In this document: positions 36,936 through 49,276 of the stretch, one piece after another
How the letters are laid out: each line of letters opens with the position of its first letter
Position numbering within the stretch: position 1 is the stretch's first letter
Source of the DNA: Buxus sempervirens
Lineage: Eukaryota; Streptophyta; Magnoliopsida; Buxales; Buxaceae
NCBI GenBank assembly: GCA_947561395.2
Contig: OX387195.1
Coordinates: 2,989,828-3,053,827 of the forward strand
DNA: 64,000 bases
Direction of reading: 5' to 3'
The notes under the pieces: model-generated
The model's input: the letters and a program-made list of their open reading frames with translations, nothing else
What the model was told of the DNA's origin: nothing
The model's database searches: none
Made by a program: the position numbers and the translations under genes

Positions 36936-38538
36936 TGTGAGACATGGAAAATCAATCTAGTGACTTCCTATCATCACATGGGCTCAATTAAAAAAACAAG
37001 GAGTCGCCACCATTCCTTTTTTAAGGTGTGAATAGACACCCAAAATAATCAAATAAAAGAAATAATAAAAGAAAACCAATTAGAGTAAAAATAACTCTAA
37101 TTCAAAAAGTAAACCAGATATGGGTAAGGAGATTAGGTTATGAACAGAGAAAGGTATTAGGCACCCTCATTCATCCACACAGGGTGGTTGCCAAGTATTG
37201 TTCATGCTATAAAAATGCTTGCTAGAAGAAATCAAAACAAAAGAAAAAAGGAAAAAGAATGTATGGCTTATTTCCATATGAATGATCCAATTAATTCTGG
37301 ATCCTTCTTATGAAAACAAAAGCCATTTCTTAGGCTTCATGATTGACTGAAATCAAGACAAAGAAAACACTTCTAAAGTAAAAACTTCAAAAATCTGGCT
37401 TTAAGTTAAATCCTTGAAATCTAGGAATAAAATAAAAAAAATACTATTTTTACAAAATATTGAAGAATTGAATCTGAACCATCCAGAGCATAGATCTAGC
37501 TCATATTTCTCATTAAATAAAAAAACCTAAACCAAAAAATACCCACGTTGATGAAAAACATTAAAAGGGAAGAACTGAGATCGTAGGCTCTTCTCTCAAG
37601 AATGAAAAATGACTCAAAACCCACCTCATGAAACCATAGAGATTACTTGAAGGCTTCTGAATTCCAGATCTACCATATTGACAATGGCAAATCCAAGATC
37701 TTAGCCTAAACGACTAAAAGCATCAAAAACTGTAAAAATGGTGAAAACAATGTAAAAAATCAGAATATATGAAGAAAATGAGATCTAATGCTATGAATAG
37801 CATAGACCTATAGTATTCCTCCATATTTCATCACTAAAGCATCACACAACCTAAACAAAATATTATATCTACATATTTCTAAGATTACAGCATATGGGGG
37901 TCTGCCCTACGGGTCCATTCCTGTCCTCCTTTCCCCTAGAACTCTCTTCACGTTTTACGGCTAGAGAAGATACTCGAGGTAATTGGATTAAGGTTTGGGG
38001 TTACAATCACACACAGGCCTTATACTATAGAAATGGAGAAGATTAGAACTATCCTAGAAATTAAAACTAGAAAGTAAAGAGGTTGAGAAGCTTACTTGGA
38101 CTTGAGAAAGCAAAGAGGCAGGGGTTCTCTTCTTCACTTGGAGTTCTTTTCTCAGTAATTCTTAGCCACAATCTTCAGTCACAATTTCACAGCAATTTCT
38201 CGGCAATTTCACACACCACTTGCTTGAGGACAGGCCTCCTATTTATAAACAAGAGCAGGAACATGGGTGGTCCTAAGAGGTTCTAGAATGTTCCAATCCC
38301 ATTTTAGAAACAAGAATTAGGGCAAAAACGGCCGCACGAAACCCTAGAGAGGAGATCAAAATAGTAACAAGGCTCAAGAATTGAGATTTTACAAAAACAC
38401 CCAATATATGCATGTCCGCAGATCAAATGCGAACAAAATAGGTTTGTTCAAATTTTCATCTTTTTTGACCTATTTCAAATCCAATTAAATATTTTTCTTT
38501 ATTTTCTCATTTTGGTAGTGCAATTTGAGGTGTCTACA
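36936..38538 (-). mobile_element. Family-S 3' LTR
   Basis: On the minus strand it begins TGTAGACACCTCAAATT at 38538 and ends TGTCTCACA at 36936. It has the conserved GGAGTCGCCACC block near its left end and a minus-strand TATA (TTTATAAATAGG, about 38239-38250). A polypurine tract lies immediately upstream on the minus strand, so it is a 3' LTR. GTCAC (36931-36935) is the expected target duplication; its partner was not found. Confidence 0.8.
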
Positions 38539-38539
38539 A

Positions 38540-38556
38540 CTGCCCCCTCTCTGCTG
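38540..38556 (-). other. Polypurine tract of family-S element
   Basis: The minus strand reads AGCAGAGAGGGGGCAGT directly before the LTR start TGTAGACACC. This is the classical plus-strand primer position and fixes the orientation. Confidence 0.75.
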
Positions 38557-39116
38557 GAATTGAAACCAATAATCAGCAAAGAGCAAAAAAGACCCAGAAA
38601 TTGCACTTTTCTTGATATTTGTCCAGATAATTGCAACTTGCAAGGATTAAAAGGGTAATTTTGGAAAAAACCATTTGTGTGGAGGATTTGCTAAAAAAGG
38701 TCCCTAACTTTAAGGGGCAAATTCTCCTCTCTAGTCTCACTGAGCACTCGTGGCTATGAAGTGAGATTCGAGAAAATCTTTAAAACAAAATTGGATAAAG
38801 GGCAATCCTTGCAACTTACAATCAAAATGGGCATTAATTCATTGAAAAATGTGGAGAAAATCATGAAAAACATTTTTTGGCTGTTGTCCGCATTTGTATT
38901 GCAGAACTGTCATGTCCGCATTTGGAATGCGGACTTACCATATCCACATTTCTTTTGCGGATTTCAAGGGCGTTAATAGCCTCAAGTGCGAACAGTGGTC
39001 TGTTAGCATTTCTATTCTCAAACTTTTGCGACTGCATCCATTTTTCCGGTCTTCAAGCTCCTCTCTGACGAGCCACTCTCTCTCCGGCAATTCCCATCTT
39101 CTCCAGCGATTCCCAT
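38557..39116. mobile_element. Family-S internal region with dyads
   Basis: It contains GTCCGCATT-tgg-AATGCGGAC (38914-38934) and weaker relatives nearby (38884-38955), and phrases such as CGGCAATTCCCATCTTCTCC. It is continuous with 41680 onward once LTR L is removed. It may be the promoter side of the antisense gene at 42948. Confidence 0.5.
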
Positions 39117-39515
39117 TGGGTTGAGGGGTCCCCAGCAGAGTCGCCAAGCTGTACGCACCTAAAATCGGTCGCACGACGAGGCGCACATGGTGATGCGCGT
39201 GCCTCGGGACTATTTTGGAGTCGCCACTGCATGAGAGGTGCAGGCAGACACAAGGGGTGCCTATACAAGTCTATTTTTACTGATCTGCGGCTTTTTAGAG
39301 ATTCAAGGTAAGTTCTCGGTTACATCCGGGAAGTCCGAAGACACCCTGGCCCGCCCCGTCGATTTGACAGGTCCCTCGGGTTTCCCTGGTTTTTGAGTCA
39401 GTTTCACCCTTCCTAGGCCAGCATGTCACTTGGTTTGGTCTGGCGAGACCCTCTGGAGGTGTGGATCCCTTTCTATTTTATTTTATCTTCTTATTTAGGC
39501 GGAGTTGGTCGGAGC

Positions 39516-39536
39516 CGGGTCCCGTTGGAAGACCCG
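39516..39536 (-). other. Conserved-loop hairpin, LTR L
   Basis: Stem CGGGTC and GACCCG around the loop CCGTTGGAA, 366 bp from the LTR's left end. Counterparts in K and J keep the loop and change the stem. Confidence 0.75.
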
Positions 39537-39876
39537 TGGATTGCCAAGGTTGGGCTTGAGCCCAGCAGGGTTATTGGATAACCCATTTTGGTTATTTATC
39601 TAATTAAATTAAACATGCTAAGGGCTTAGTGGGCTTGGATTTGGCCCATTAACCGGTTTGCAAATAGCCTTAGGCCCGTTTATTGCAAACGGGCCTAGTT
39701 TGGGCTGGTCAAAAGTGGGTTCCATAAGTGGGCCCGAGGACGTCTTGGTGGGCCCATCCAGGCCCATGGTCTACTAATGGGCTAAAAATAGCCAAACCGC
39801 CAATATGGGTCGGGTTAAATTGATTCGGGTCGGTTCAAACTTATCCGGGTCAAAAAATCTCATTTTTTATGAATTG

Positions 39877-39979
39877 ACCGCATTTATTATGCGGTTTGGT
39901 CTGAACCGCAGATGCAGTGCGGTTTAGACCAGATCGCATACTAAGTGCGGTCAAGTCCAGACCGCACTGAGTGTGCGGT
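39877..39979. repeat. Cluster of ACCGCA/TGCGGT hairpins, LTR L
   Basis: ACCGCAT-ttatt-ATGCGGT is at 39877-39895. A hairpin with arms TGGTCTGAACCGCA and TGCGGTTTAGACCA (one mismatch) is at 39897-39931. ACCGCAC-tgagt-GTGCGGT is at 39961-39979. Confidence 0.85.
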
Positions 39980-41679
39980 TTCTGTCCGAACTTGCTGTTT
40001 TGCACACTTTTTTGCCGGGATCGCTTTGATTTCTTTTTTGGGAGGTCCGGCGACCTATATTGGGGTTCTGTAGCATTTTCACAGGGGCACTTTTTCTTCA
40101 TTTAGCCTCCAAGGCTTTCCTTTCCTTACTTTTTGCATTCTTCAAAGGAGTGAGATCTTCTTTTAACCACCCATGACTGATATCAAGAAGGGAATAAGAG
40201 GGGAGAGTATGGGATACATGAGATAGTTTAGAAGGACAACTCCCTTCTTTAATGGCAGAACTACCTGTTTCCCATTTTTGCATCCAAACACCCATCTTTC
40301 ATGGGGTTTCTCATGATATGCCAGACATAATAAACAAATTAGTAACAATAAAGTAAACTAAGAAGAATTCAAAGTTGCTTAAACAAAGCAATTTTTATAT
40401 ATGTTAAAGAGAAAGTCATTAGAAATGTTACCCAAACACTACCTTCTTGATTTGGTTATGTGGTGGTTCTCCGATGATTTCGGCAGCGCTTCCGCACCCC
40501 CGTAGAAATCCAAGAATGGATTTGAAAAGGGATTCCCCACTTCTGAGTTGAAAGGAATGAAATGGAAAGGGGGATGGTGCAATCCAAGGGTATTTTGGGT
40601 TTTGGTTTTGAGTGGGGCAGAGTTTGGGCAGGGGTTGGATGTAGAGAAGCTAAAAAAGAGGACAGAGCTAAAGGAAGGCCAACCTCTCTTGATTGGAAAT
40701 CAAGGAGGGAGAGAGAAGGGAGGGGGTGAGTAAAGGAGAGAGCAAAAGGGAGAGAGGAGAAGGGGTTTGATCCTTGGAATGGAATGGGGGGTGGCCCCCC
40801 TTTTATAGTTGAAAAATTGTCCTAAAATTGAATTTTAATCACCTTTCTTGACTAAATTTTAATTTCATAACCAAGGTAACTAAAATTTAATTTTCATCCT
40901 TATCCATCCAACACATCATTCTTATCCATATTATGGACATGTGGTTGTTATTTTTGTTTATTTTTTATTTATTTTAATCTTAAGATTCTTTTAAGTTTTA
41001 TCATTATTTTATTCTTAAGATTTGTTTGTTAGAAGACACTTGTGTTTTCTATTTTTCATTTTATTTTTGATTTAGTTTAATTGTTAGATATTTACAAAAT
41101 ATTATTATTTTATTCTTAGATTTTTATTTTTTGTCCTTTCTTCAATCTTGGCACATGTGCAGATTTTCCGAGATTTTTGACTGCTCATAACTTTCTCATT
41201 TGACATCCGATTTCAGCAAACTTGGTGGTGTTGGAATCAGGTTGAGATTCCCTATCCACTAAACTAAAGGTTGGCAGCAAACTCAGGCTTTTTAGCATAA
41301 GTGCAAATTCGCGTCCCGGAGCCAGTTTTGCTCATATCTCCTTATCCAGGACTCTGATTCCAACAAACTCAGTTGCGTTGGAGTCGTGTCGATGCGCTCT
41401 TTCTGCTGATGTCCAATTGAGCAGCTAATTTGGAGTTTTGCAGAAAGCCGATTTCTGCTATTTCCAGATTTGACTAGCCCATAACTTCTTCATTTGGACT
41501 CCGATTTGAGCAAACTCAGTGGCATTAGAACCGTATCGGAATCCTCTTTCCAATGGTATGAAGTTTGGTGGTCAATTCTCCTTGGATCAAAAAGTCAATT
41601 TTTGGCCCCCTCAGGGTTTGAATTTTAGTTTGACTTTTTATTTTCTTCATTTTAGGGGTGCAAAAATCAGGTGTCTACA

Positions 41680-42947
41680 CCCATATTCTCAGGCGACAGC
41701 AAACTTCTCTGGTGACCTTCTTCATCCCAGGCGACGGCCAACCGTTCTTCAGGCTGTCCCCATTCCTTGTCACAACTGTGGTCTCGTTTACTATTTGGAA
41801 CCAGCTTCCCTCCTTTCTTAAGTGGCTCGATTGCTCGTTGTGGAAGCTTCGATGAGGCAAGGTGTGATCTCTGTTTGCAAAGTCCCCAAATTTCGACTAA
41901 CACAGGTAGGTGGCCGAACCTCAATCCTTCTGATCCATCGGCATTATCCATATTACTGAACAAACTTGCTTTATACACAAATTGGACTTATTGTTATCGA
42001 TTGAAAAGAATTTCCCCAATGTTTACTGTTGGAAAACCAAGAATGCCTGTCTGTTCACAAATTCCTGATTGGGATCATGTTTGAACATTTGATCTGCATT
42101 CTGATAAATTCATGTTTTGACCCATGACCAATTTTCTGTTTTGTTGACTTGCTGACTTCAAATATCCTCGTTTTGAATTGCTGTGCCTGCTTATCTGATT
42201 GACAAGATCTCCCAATTCTCATGGTCTACTACCTGATTTTTTTACCCATGCTCCATCCGAAAATAATTAATTGCCTGTATCAATGCAATTTTTGTTCTTG
42301 AGCTGACAGACTGTTTGCTTACTTGCTGATTTGCTAATGACACATCCTAAAATATGTTACTTGTATTGTTGCTTCTGTATCAATTGATGCTCCCGAATAA
42401 ATCCCAATTTCCATGTTTTGAACCATGACTGATGTTCCACCCTTTTTTTGATTCTTGAATGAAAATTTTGATTTTTGTCTTGGTTGAATTTCTGCTTTTA
42501 GTTCATGTTCTGCGAATGCCTTGCATATTGTTGAGGCTTGAACTGGTTTAGTGTGGCATGAGTACAAAATCCCAATCTTGCATACCCTTTCTGTGAGAAC
42601 ACCCTATCATGAACCAACTGCCTTGGCTGTCCTAAAACCAAATAACATTAGACAATCAGGTGTCTTAAAGATCCATAAAATTCCAATATCAAATCCTTAA
42701 CACACTTCTCTTTTTTCTTTTTTTTTATTCATTCATTTTATTCTTTTTTTTAGACTATATGAACAAAAAAAATAATAAAATTCGTCAAAATATAAACTCC
42801 TTCAGTTGACTCCTGATTTGGTCGAGAACTTCTGAAGCATTTCTTTTTTCCTTTTTCTTGCAAACAATTAAACTCAATTAAAATAAAAATCAAAAAATAA
42901 AAATTTACAACAAAAATAATGAACCATCTCCCTGATTTGACCCGCAG
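41680..42947. other. No coding exon recognised upstream of the mobile-domain gene
   Basis: It continues the host of LTR L with pyrimidine-rich TTCTC/GGCGAC phrases, then AT-rich text with repeated TTGATTGCTG-like words. It probably includes the promoter and leader of the gene starting at 42948; CCCGCAG just before that ATG could be a splice acceptor from an untranslated exon. Confidence 0.4.
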
Positions 42948-45127
42948 ATGGCCCATATTCGGTCAGCTCCCAGGGATTCTGCAGATGAGCCATCTTCCTT
43001 TAGGCTTCGGAGGGATCTGGCTGATGTGGCTTCTTCCTCGAGAGCTGAGAGGGACTCCGATTCGGATGTCCTTGATCTCACTTCTGGGGGTTCGCAGGAG
43101 GTGACCCCGGAGGTATACCCTAATCCTTTTTAAATTTAGCTTCTTTCAAAATCCTTCACCCTGATCATTTCTTCTTTCCATTTGTTTCTTTAGCCGGTGG
43201 TTGAGGCTCCTGGCCAAGGTAGGGGCCATGGCGAGCAGCGAGGCAAAGGCGGAGGCTGTGATGGCGGAGGTAGAGGCCAAGGCAGATAGGGGTCTGAGAC
43301 CAGAGTGGAGGTGCCTGCGGCGATTGCGGCACAGATCAGGGACACCGACCTTCTTCATGGCCTGAGGACTCATCCCTCAGCCTGTATTAGGGCGGATGTT
43401 CCTCTGGAGTATCCTCTGTCCCATTACAGAGGGAGCTGGGCCAGCTTCACCAGATTTCTTGGAGGTTGTAGTTCATCCTTCCGCCGTGAGCTGGGTCTAT
43501 TTGGTTTTGGCCACTTCATCACCATCCCTGCAGTGCGCTTGGCTCGAGCATTGATCACGGCGATGCTCGAGAGATTTTTCCCGAAGACGCTGAGCTTCCA
43601 TTTTCCAGATATAGAGATCAGGATTCGGCCGTCGGACTTTTCACTTATTACAGGGATCAGGATGTCTGGAGATATCATCCCCGAGATGGTGAGGCTGAGA
43701 TTGCCGCTCTTCTTGGATATGAGGCGGTGCCTCCGGAGGCCTGGGATGGAGGGAGGCCTAAATTATCTCGGACTTGGTTGAGAGATGCCTTCCGAGAGAG
43801 GGAGTTTAGTCAGATTGCTATGGGCCATGCGAGCTTCCCTGTAGCATTCCGCTTCGTATTCCTCTATATGATGGGTTCCTGCTTTTGCCCAGAGGATACG
43901 ACCTCCGTCAGCCCTCACTTTTTAAGCTTGTTGAGGGATCTGTAGCGGGCGAGGAGGTATGCTTGGGGCCCGCTCATCTTTGGCACCATCTTGGCTGGTT
44001 TGTGCCAAGTCTCCAGAGGCCTTTCTACCTCTCGAGGTGCCGGAGTTGGATGCCGGTTTTTCTGGCCGTTCTTGCAGGTGAAATAAATATTTCTTTTCTT
44101 TTTCTATCTTCTTCTCTTCTTCATTCCTCTGACCTTCTTTCCTTTCTCTGCAGTTTTTTGCTAGGGTGTATATACCCTACTTCCGTCCCACCTCTACGCT
44201 GCCAGAGGAGACATTTCCGATGGCTCGTAGATGGAGTCTTGTGGAGCCCAACTCTAAGAAGAGTCGACCCAGTTCAGCTTGGGCTCATTTGGATCAGTTT
44301 TACAGGACCGAGGTAAGCATTCTTCAGTTTTTTTTTCCTTTCTTCTATGTTTTTCCCTGAATCATATGCCTAACATCCTTTTTCGTTCTTTCAGCTGTCC
44401 ATCCCCCGGTTCAAGGACATTCCCGAGGGTCTTGCCTTGCAGGCGATTACAGATAATGCATTTGCCCCTGACTCGAGGCATCAGCGATACCAGTTTTTCA
44501 TTGGTCAGTTGGGCGGTGTGCGCGATGAAATTGCACGGTGGGGCGCACGTGTCGTGTGCGTGCCTCCTAAGAATTGAATACTGGAGTCGCCATTGCTTGA
44601 GAAGTGCAGGCAGACACAGGGTAACCTAACCGGGTCTATTTTGGTCTGCGGCTTGAGATTCTGACTAAGTGCTCGGTTACGGTCTAAGGAAGTCCGAAGA
44701 CACCCCGATCCACCCCGTCGGTTCGGCAGGTCCCTTGGGTCACCCTACTTTGAGTCAACTATATTCACCCTTGTCCTATTCCAACATGTATCAGATTAAG
44801 TCTGTTGGGACTTTCTTCAGGTGTAAGTCATTTTATTTATTTTTATCTTTTTAGTCATTTATGTGAAGTGGGTCGGATATGGTCCCCGTTGGAAGGCCTG
44901 ATGGTTGCCCAAGTTGGGCTTTAAGTCAAGCCCACGGCCCATTAGGGTTATTGGGTAACCCTTATTGGATTTGGCTATTTTGATTTTGGGGTTAATAAAA
45001 AATACGAAGTAATTAAGTGTGTTTAAGTTTTTTAAGGCCCATTGGGCTTGGGCTTGGCCCAAGGACAATTAATCAAGTGGCCTGAGACCCATTTATGAAA
45101 ACGGGTCTTGGTTTGGGCCGGACTGGG

Positions 45128-45152
45128 TGTGGGCCCTGTTGGAAAGCCCACA
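45128..45152 (-). other. Conserved-loop hairpin, LTR K
   Basis: Stem TGTGGGC and GCCCACA around CCTGTTGGAAA. A second, degraded copy with the exact loop CCGTTGGAA lies at 44886-44894, 369 bp from the LTR's left end. Confidence 0.7.
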
Positions 45153-45319
45153 ATGCCTTGGTCGGTCTAAGTGGACTCAGGTCTTAAGATCAGGGCCTGG
45201 ATTGACCCAAGAGCCCATCTGGTATAATTTGATCAATATCGGGTCGGGTTAGATAGAACCGGGTCAAGAAAATAGATTTTTATGGGCTTCTGGGTCTAAC
45301 CGCATTTTGTTTGCAATTT

Positions 45320-45345
45320 AGGTCTGACCGCAGACCTATTGCGGT
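45320..45345. repeat. Overlapping alternative stems, LTR K
   Basis: AGGTCTG-accg-CAGACCT (45320-45337) and ACCGCA-gacctat-TGCGGT (45327-45345) share the segment ACCGCAGACCT, so only one can form at a time. Confidence 0.75.
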
Positions 45346-46809
45346 TTTGACCCGGAAACCAAATATTGCCGAAATCTCGCTTAAATTGCATTTGCCAGTC
45401 TTCTAGGAACCTCCGTTGGTTGCTGTGAGCTACAAATCACCTTCACAATAGCTTGGATGACCCACTTTTGGTTCAAAACTTCATTTTTACTTACTATTCA
45501 AGCTTGCCTTAACTGATCATTATAAGAACCAAATGAACACACTCGACCAAGTATGAGGAAGATATCATGAAATACTTGCGACTAGTAAATGAAACAAGTT
45601 AATTAAAGAAACAAAACATGATCTAGGAAATGAATTGAAAACATTAAAAATAACTTTAGTAAGTAAAGTGAAGATGAAATCATCATTTAATTAAACTTAT
45701 AACATAATCGCTCACATGCTTGTTATATATAAAAAAGATTTACAACACACACGGCCAAGTATATATTAAAGTTGTATTGAAGTTATCAAAGATGATGAGG
45801 ATTTGAGGAGTGTGTGCTTGTGACTTGAAATACAAAATACTTCATGCCACCATCTATAAGAAATAAGCAAAACAAAGTGAAAAGGGGTCCTGAATATACT
45901 CTTGGTATGTCATAAATAAGTGTGTGCAGTGTTCTTATTAAGAAAAGTAAGTAAAATCATACGTATGTCTCATAGTGTCCCTACTCCTTATATGCATGAC
46001 CATGAACATAAATAAGACATACTATGAACATACAAACACATGGGAATAATAAAAAAATTTGCTCAACTTGAAGGGAAAGAGGGAAAAGAGATGATTAAGG
46101 ATACAAAAGAAATGATAAAGAGGACAAATCCCTCTTGAATAGTGGAAACTAAAGAGTAAAATCTAAGCTTGTCTCGACACATTTTTCCATCTTACTAACT
46201 TACCCTCCTCCCATATTTTCCTGAAATATTCATCTTATCATAGCGACCTCATTTAGATACAAGAGGAAACAAATTGGTTAGACGAAATAATAGAACAAAT
46301 GATCAAAATAATCAAGAAAGAATACTCAAAGGAAACTTCTTTTTTTCGATATATTGATTGAAACATGACATCAAATCTCACCTTAACACTACCTTTACAC
46401 TTGAACCTGAGATGGCCTCCAAGTTAATGTAGATAGTCACTCCAAGAGCTCCAAGATTTCAAAAGTGGTCTTTTTGTTGGTTCTTAGGAGAGTAGAAGAG
46501 TCAAAAGGAATGAAATTGGTGTTTGGAAGGGCAAAATAGGGATAAAGAAGGTATTTGGAGATTGAAGGAGGGCTTGGACGTTCACGGGTTGGAAGAGAAG
46601 AGGTGCAGATGAAAAGGGGGAAAAGGACTAGGAGAAAAGGTCTTGAGATCGGTAAGGGCCGAACCTTTTTATAGTGAATAATGAAATATTACCAAAAGGT
46701 AAATATTTGTTATATTGTAATGAAAACCCAACATTTTATAGTTTTATGTTTTTTTTTTAAATAAGGCAATGATGGCCCATATTCTCATCCGCAGGGAATA
46801 TATATAGCT

Positions 46810-46832
46810 CATGGGGACACATCATCCCCATG
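46810..46832. repeat. Dyad upstream of LTR K TATA box
   Basis: CATGGGGA and TCCCCATG around CACATCA, about 140 bp upstream of the minus-strand TATA box. Confidence 0.7.
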
Positions 46833-49276
46833 TGCAAAATTAATTTTTGATTTTAATTTTTATTTATTTAATTTGCTTGATATTTATGTGTTTATTATTA
46901 TTTTAATTGGATTTTTTTTTTGATTTTGAGCACATGCGTGCTTTGATTTTTTTTATTTTCTTTTTGCTTTATTTTAAACCTCTTAATTAGGTGTTGTATG
47001 AAAATATTATTATTTTAATTGAAGATTCTTTTCTTTTTACTGTTTTTGCCACATGTGCAAATTTTCCGAAACTTTGACTGCTCATATCCCTTTCATCTGA
47101 TATCCGATTCCAGCAAAATTAATGGCGTTAGAATCAGTATAAGATGCTCTACCCACTGAGCCAGAGTTTAGCAGCAAATTCATATTTTTAGCAGAAATGC
47201 AAAACTGCTCCGTCGGAGGTAGTTTTACTCATATTTCCTTATCCGAGACTCCGATTCCGGCAAACTCAGTTGCGTCAGGATCGTGTCGAGATGCTCTTTC
47301 TACTAGTATGAAATTGAGCAGCTAATTAGGAGTTTAGAAGAAAGCCAAGTTCTGCTATTTCCAAGTTTGACCGACCCATAACTTCCTTATTCGGACTCCG
47401 ATTCTAGCAAATTCAGTTGCGTTGTCGGAAATCTCTATCCGCCGGTATAAAATTGAACTGTTGATTAAGCTTTTAGCAAAAAGTCAAAACTGCCCTCTGG
47501 GAACCGATTTTGCTCATAATTTCTTATCCGAGACCCCGATTCAGCAAACTTGGTTGCATTGGAATCGTGTCGAAGTGCTTTCTCTGTTGGGGCCAGATCA
47601 GACAACTGATCTGGGTTTTAGCAGAAAGTTGATTTCTGCTATTCCCAGTTTTGACCAGCTCAAAACTTCTTCATCTGGACTCCGATTTGGACAATCTTGG
47701 TGCCGTTGGAACCCTATCGGAATCCTCTATCCAATGGTATGAAGTTTGGTGGTCAATTCATGCCAGATCAAAAAGTCAACTTTTTGACCCTATTGGGTTT
47801 GACTTTTTCAATTAGGGTTCTCATTTTGGCATTTTCAGTGCGCAAAAATGAGGTGCTGACAGGCGGCATCTGGTTTCTGGGCGAGCGCTTCTATTGACAG
47901 CATACTGGCGAGCCTCGGATCCCTGTCCTTCCTGTGGATACTACCCCTTCTTTTCCTCCCGAGCCTGTTGATCCCGCTCTGTTCCTAAAGTGGACAGAGG
48001 CGGATACACTGTTGGAGGAGAATGACTATGATGCCTAGTTTAGGCAGGCCTCAGTTGGGTGCCTCATATCACCCATGCCTGTCCGACGCGGAGTCACAGA
48101 GATTGGAGGGGTAGTGATTAGAGCCTATGATACCACGGTATGCTCTTCCTTCCTTTGTTGTTCATCTCTTATCTTTACTTTGTCTTAGAATTTCTGATAT
48201 CTTCTTTTTTTGTTTCAGGAGACTTAGTTGGCAGAGGTCCGGGCTCGGTATACTGATTTAGAGCTCCAGCGAGATACTGCTATCGCTGAGCGGGACACTC
48301 TCTTCGTTAACATTGCAGATCTTAGAGTGCAGCTTGCTTGTGCACAGGACCAGGCGGGTCCATCTCATGCTCAGGTTGATTCTTAATTTCTATTTCTTGA
48401 ATTTGTTTATTCTGTTCTGATTAGAATTCTTTTCTTATTTTCAGGATGACACGGCCGGTCCTTCCTCCCACTCTTCTCCTTATTTTACACATCCTGGCGG
48501 CGAGGTATTTTTGGTGTCATTGATGGAGCTTGTGACCTCCCCTCGAGCCACAAATATTTCAGCAGCAAAGCCGGAGATAAAGGTTGGCACTTCATCTAAT
48601 GCTGCTCCTACTGCAGAGGAGGTTCCAAAGCCTGTCCCAGTACCAGAGACTGCTCCAGATGCTACTACTGAGATGGATATCGTGATGGAGCCTGCTGGGG
48701 ATGCTGTTGTGATAGAGGAGGCACCTATCAAGCCTGTGGTGGACTCGAGGCCTGATACCGATGCTCCTGAGGCGTCTGTTCCTGCCTCCAAGCCTGCGGC
48801 TAGTGGGAGTGCAGAGCCTGCCACCGAGCCTACAGGAGATGTGGATACCTCGGGGTACGTTCCTCCTGATCATCCAACTGTCGGCCTTGTGCCTTTGTAT
48901 ATGATGTATGATGTTCAGTGTATTTTGGGCAGGATGACCCATAGTACCGCTCGTCGTATTATGCCGCTTGTCTTTGGGCACCGGCGATCTCGAGGCAGCG
49001 GATATGGCAGAGGACGTGGCTGTGGGGATGGATCTGCAGATTGAGAGTAGATTAGGATATCAGATGTATATTTTTGTATAAAAACGATTTATACTCTCAT
49101 TTATATATGAAAACAAAATTTGATTCATTTATTCTCTCTTCTTTATTTATATTCTGCAATTTATTGAACTATTCATGTATAAACAGGAACAGGTGAAGCT
49201 TGAAACAGTATCCCGAATGCAATTGCATATTTTTTCACTTTTTGTGCCAAAACAGCACTTAATATGCGAACAAGCT

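Larger units (their letters stand above)
39117..41679 (-). mobile_element. Solo LTR L (family S) with an attached primer-binding site
   Basis: The LTR proper (39150-41679) begins TGTAGACACCTG on the minus strand. It is followed on that strand by GCT and TGGCGACTCTGCTGGGGAC, which looks like a primer-binding site, then CCCTCAACCCA. The perfect CCCAT duplications (39112-39116, 41680-41684) enclose this 33-bp tail as well. The host reads CGATT-CCCAT-ATTCTC across the site, matching the neighbouring phrase CAATTCCCATCTTCTCC. A minus-strand TATA (CTATAAAA) lies at 40801-40808. Confidence 0.8.
44517..47861 (-). mobile_element. Solo LTR K (family S) inside exon 4
   Basis: It starts TGTGCGCGATG and ends GAGGTGCTGACA (plus strand), 3,345 bp, with perfect GGCGG duplications (44512-44516, 47862-47866). 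Removing it with one duplication restores the exon frame. It carries the GGAGTCGCCATTGC block, a minus-strand TATA (46667-46674) and the hairpins described separately. Confidence 0.95.
42948..49044 (+). pseudogene. Plant-mobile-domain-like gene, decayed and split by LTR K
   Basis: Exons: 42948-43112, 43194-44077, 44154-44312, 44395-44516 resuming at 47867-48137, 48219-48374 and 48445-49044. All introns are 70-82 bp with GT...AG ends and phase 0. Exon 2 has RALITAMLERFFPKTLSFHF, PSDFSLITGI and YAWGPLIFGTILAGLCQ, the pattern of the plant mobile (aminotransferase-like) domain. Exon 5 is a short coiled coil (ELQRDTAIAERDTLF). Exon 6 is Pro/Ala/Val-rich and ends in a Gly/Arg tail. Decay: stops at 43287, 43943, 47891, 48035 and 48225 (each explained by C to T, four TAG and one TGA), a frameshift near 43680, and LTR K. 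Such genes are often carried by transposable elements; a captured antisense gene of the family-S element is my inference. Confidence 0.65.

Noticed and set aside
48480-48824. Ser/Ala/Gly-rich minus-strand frame
   Set aside because: It is the shadow of the Pro/Ala/Val-rich exon 6 of the mobile-domain pseudogene.
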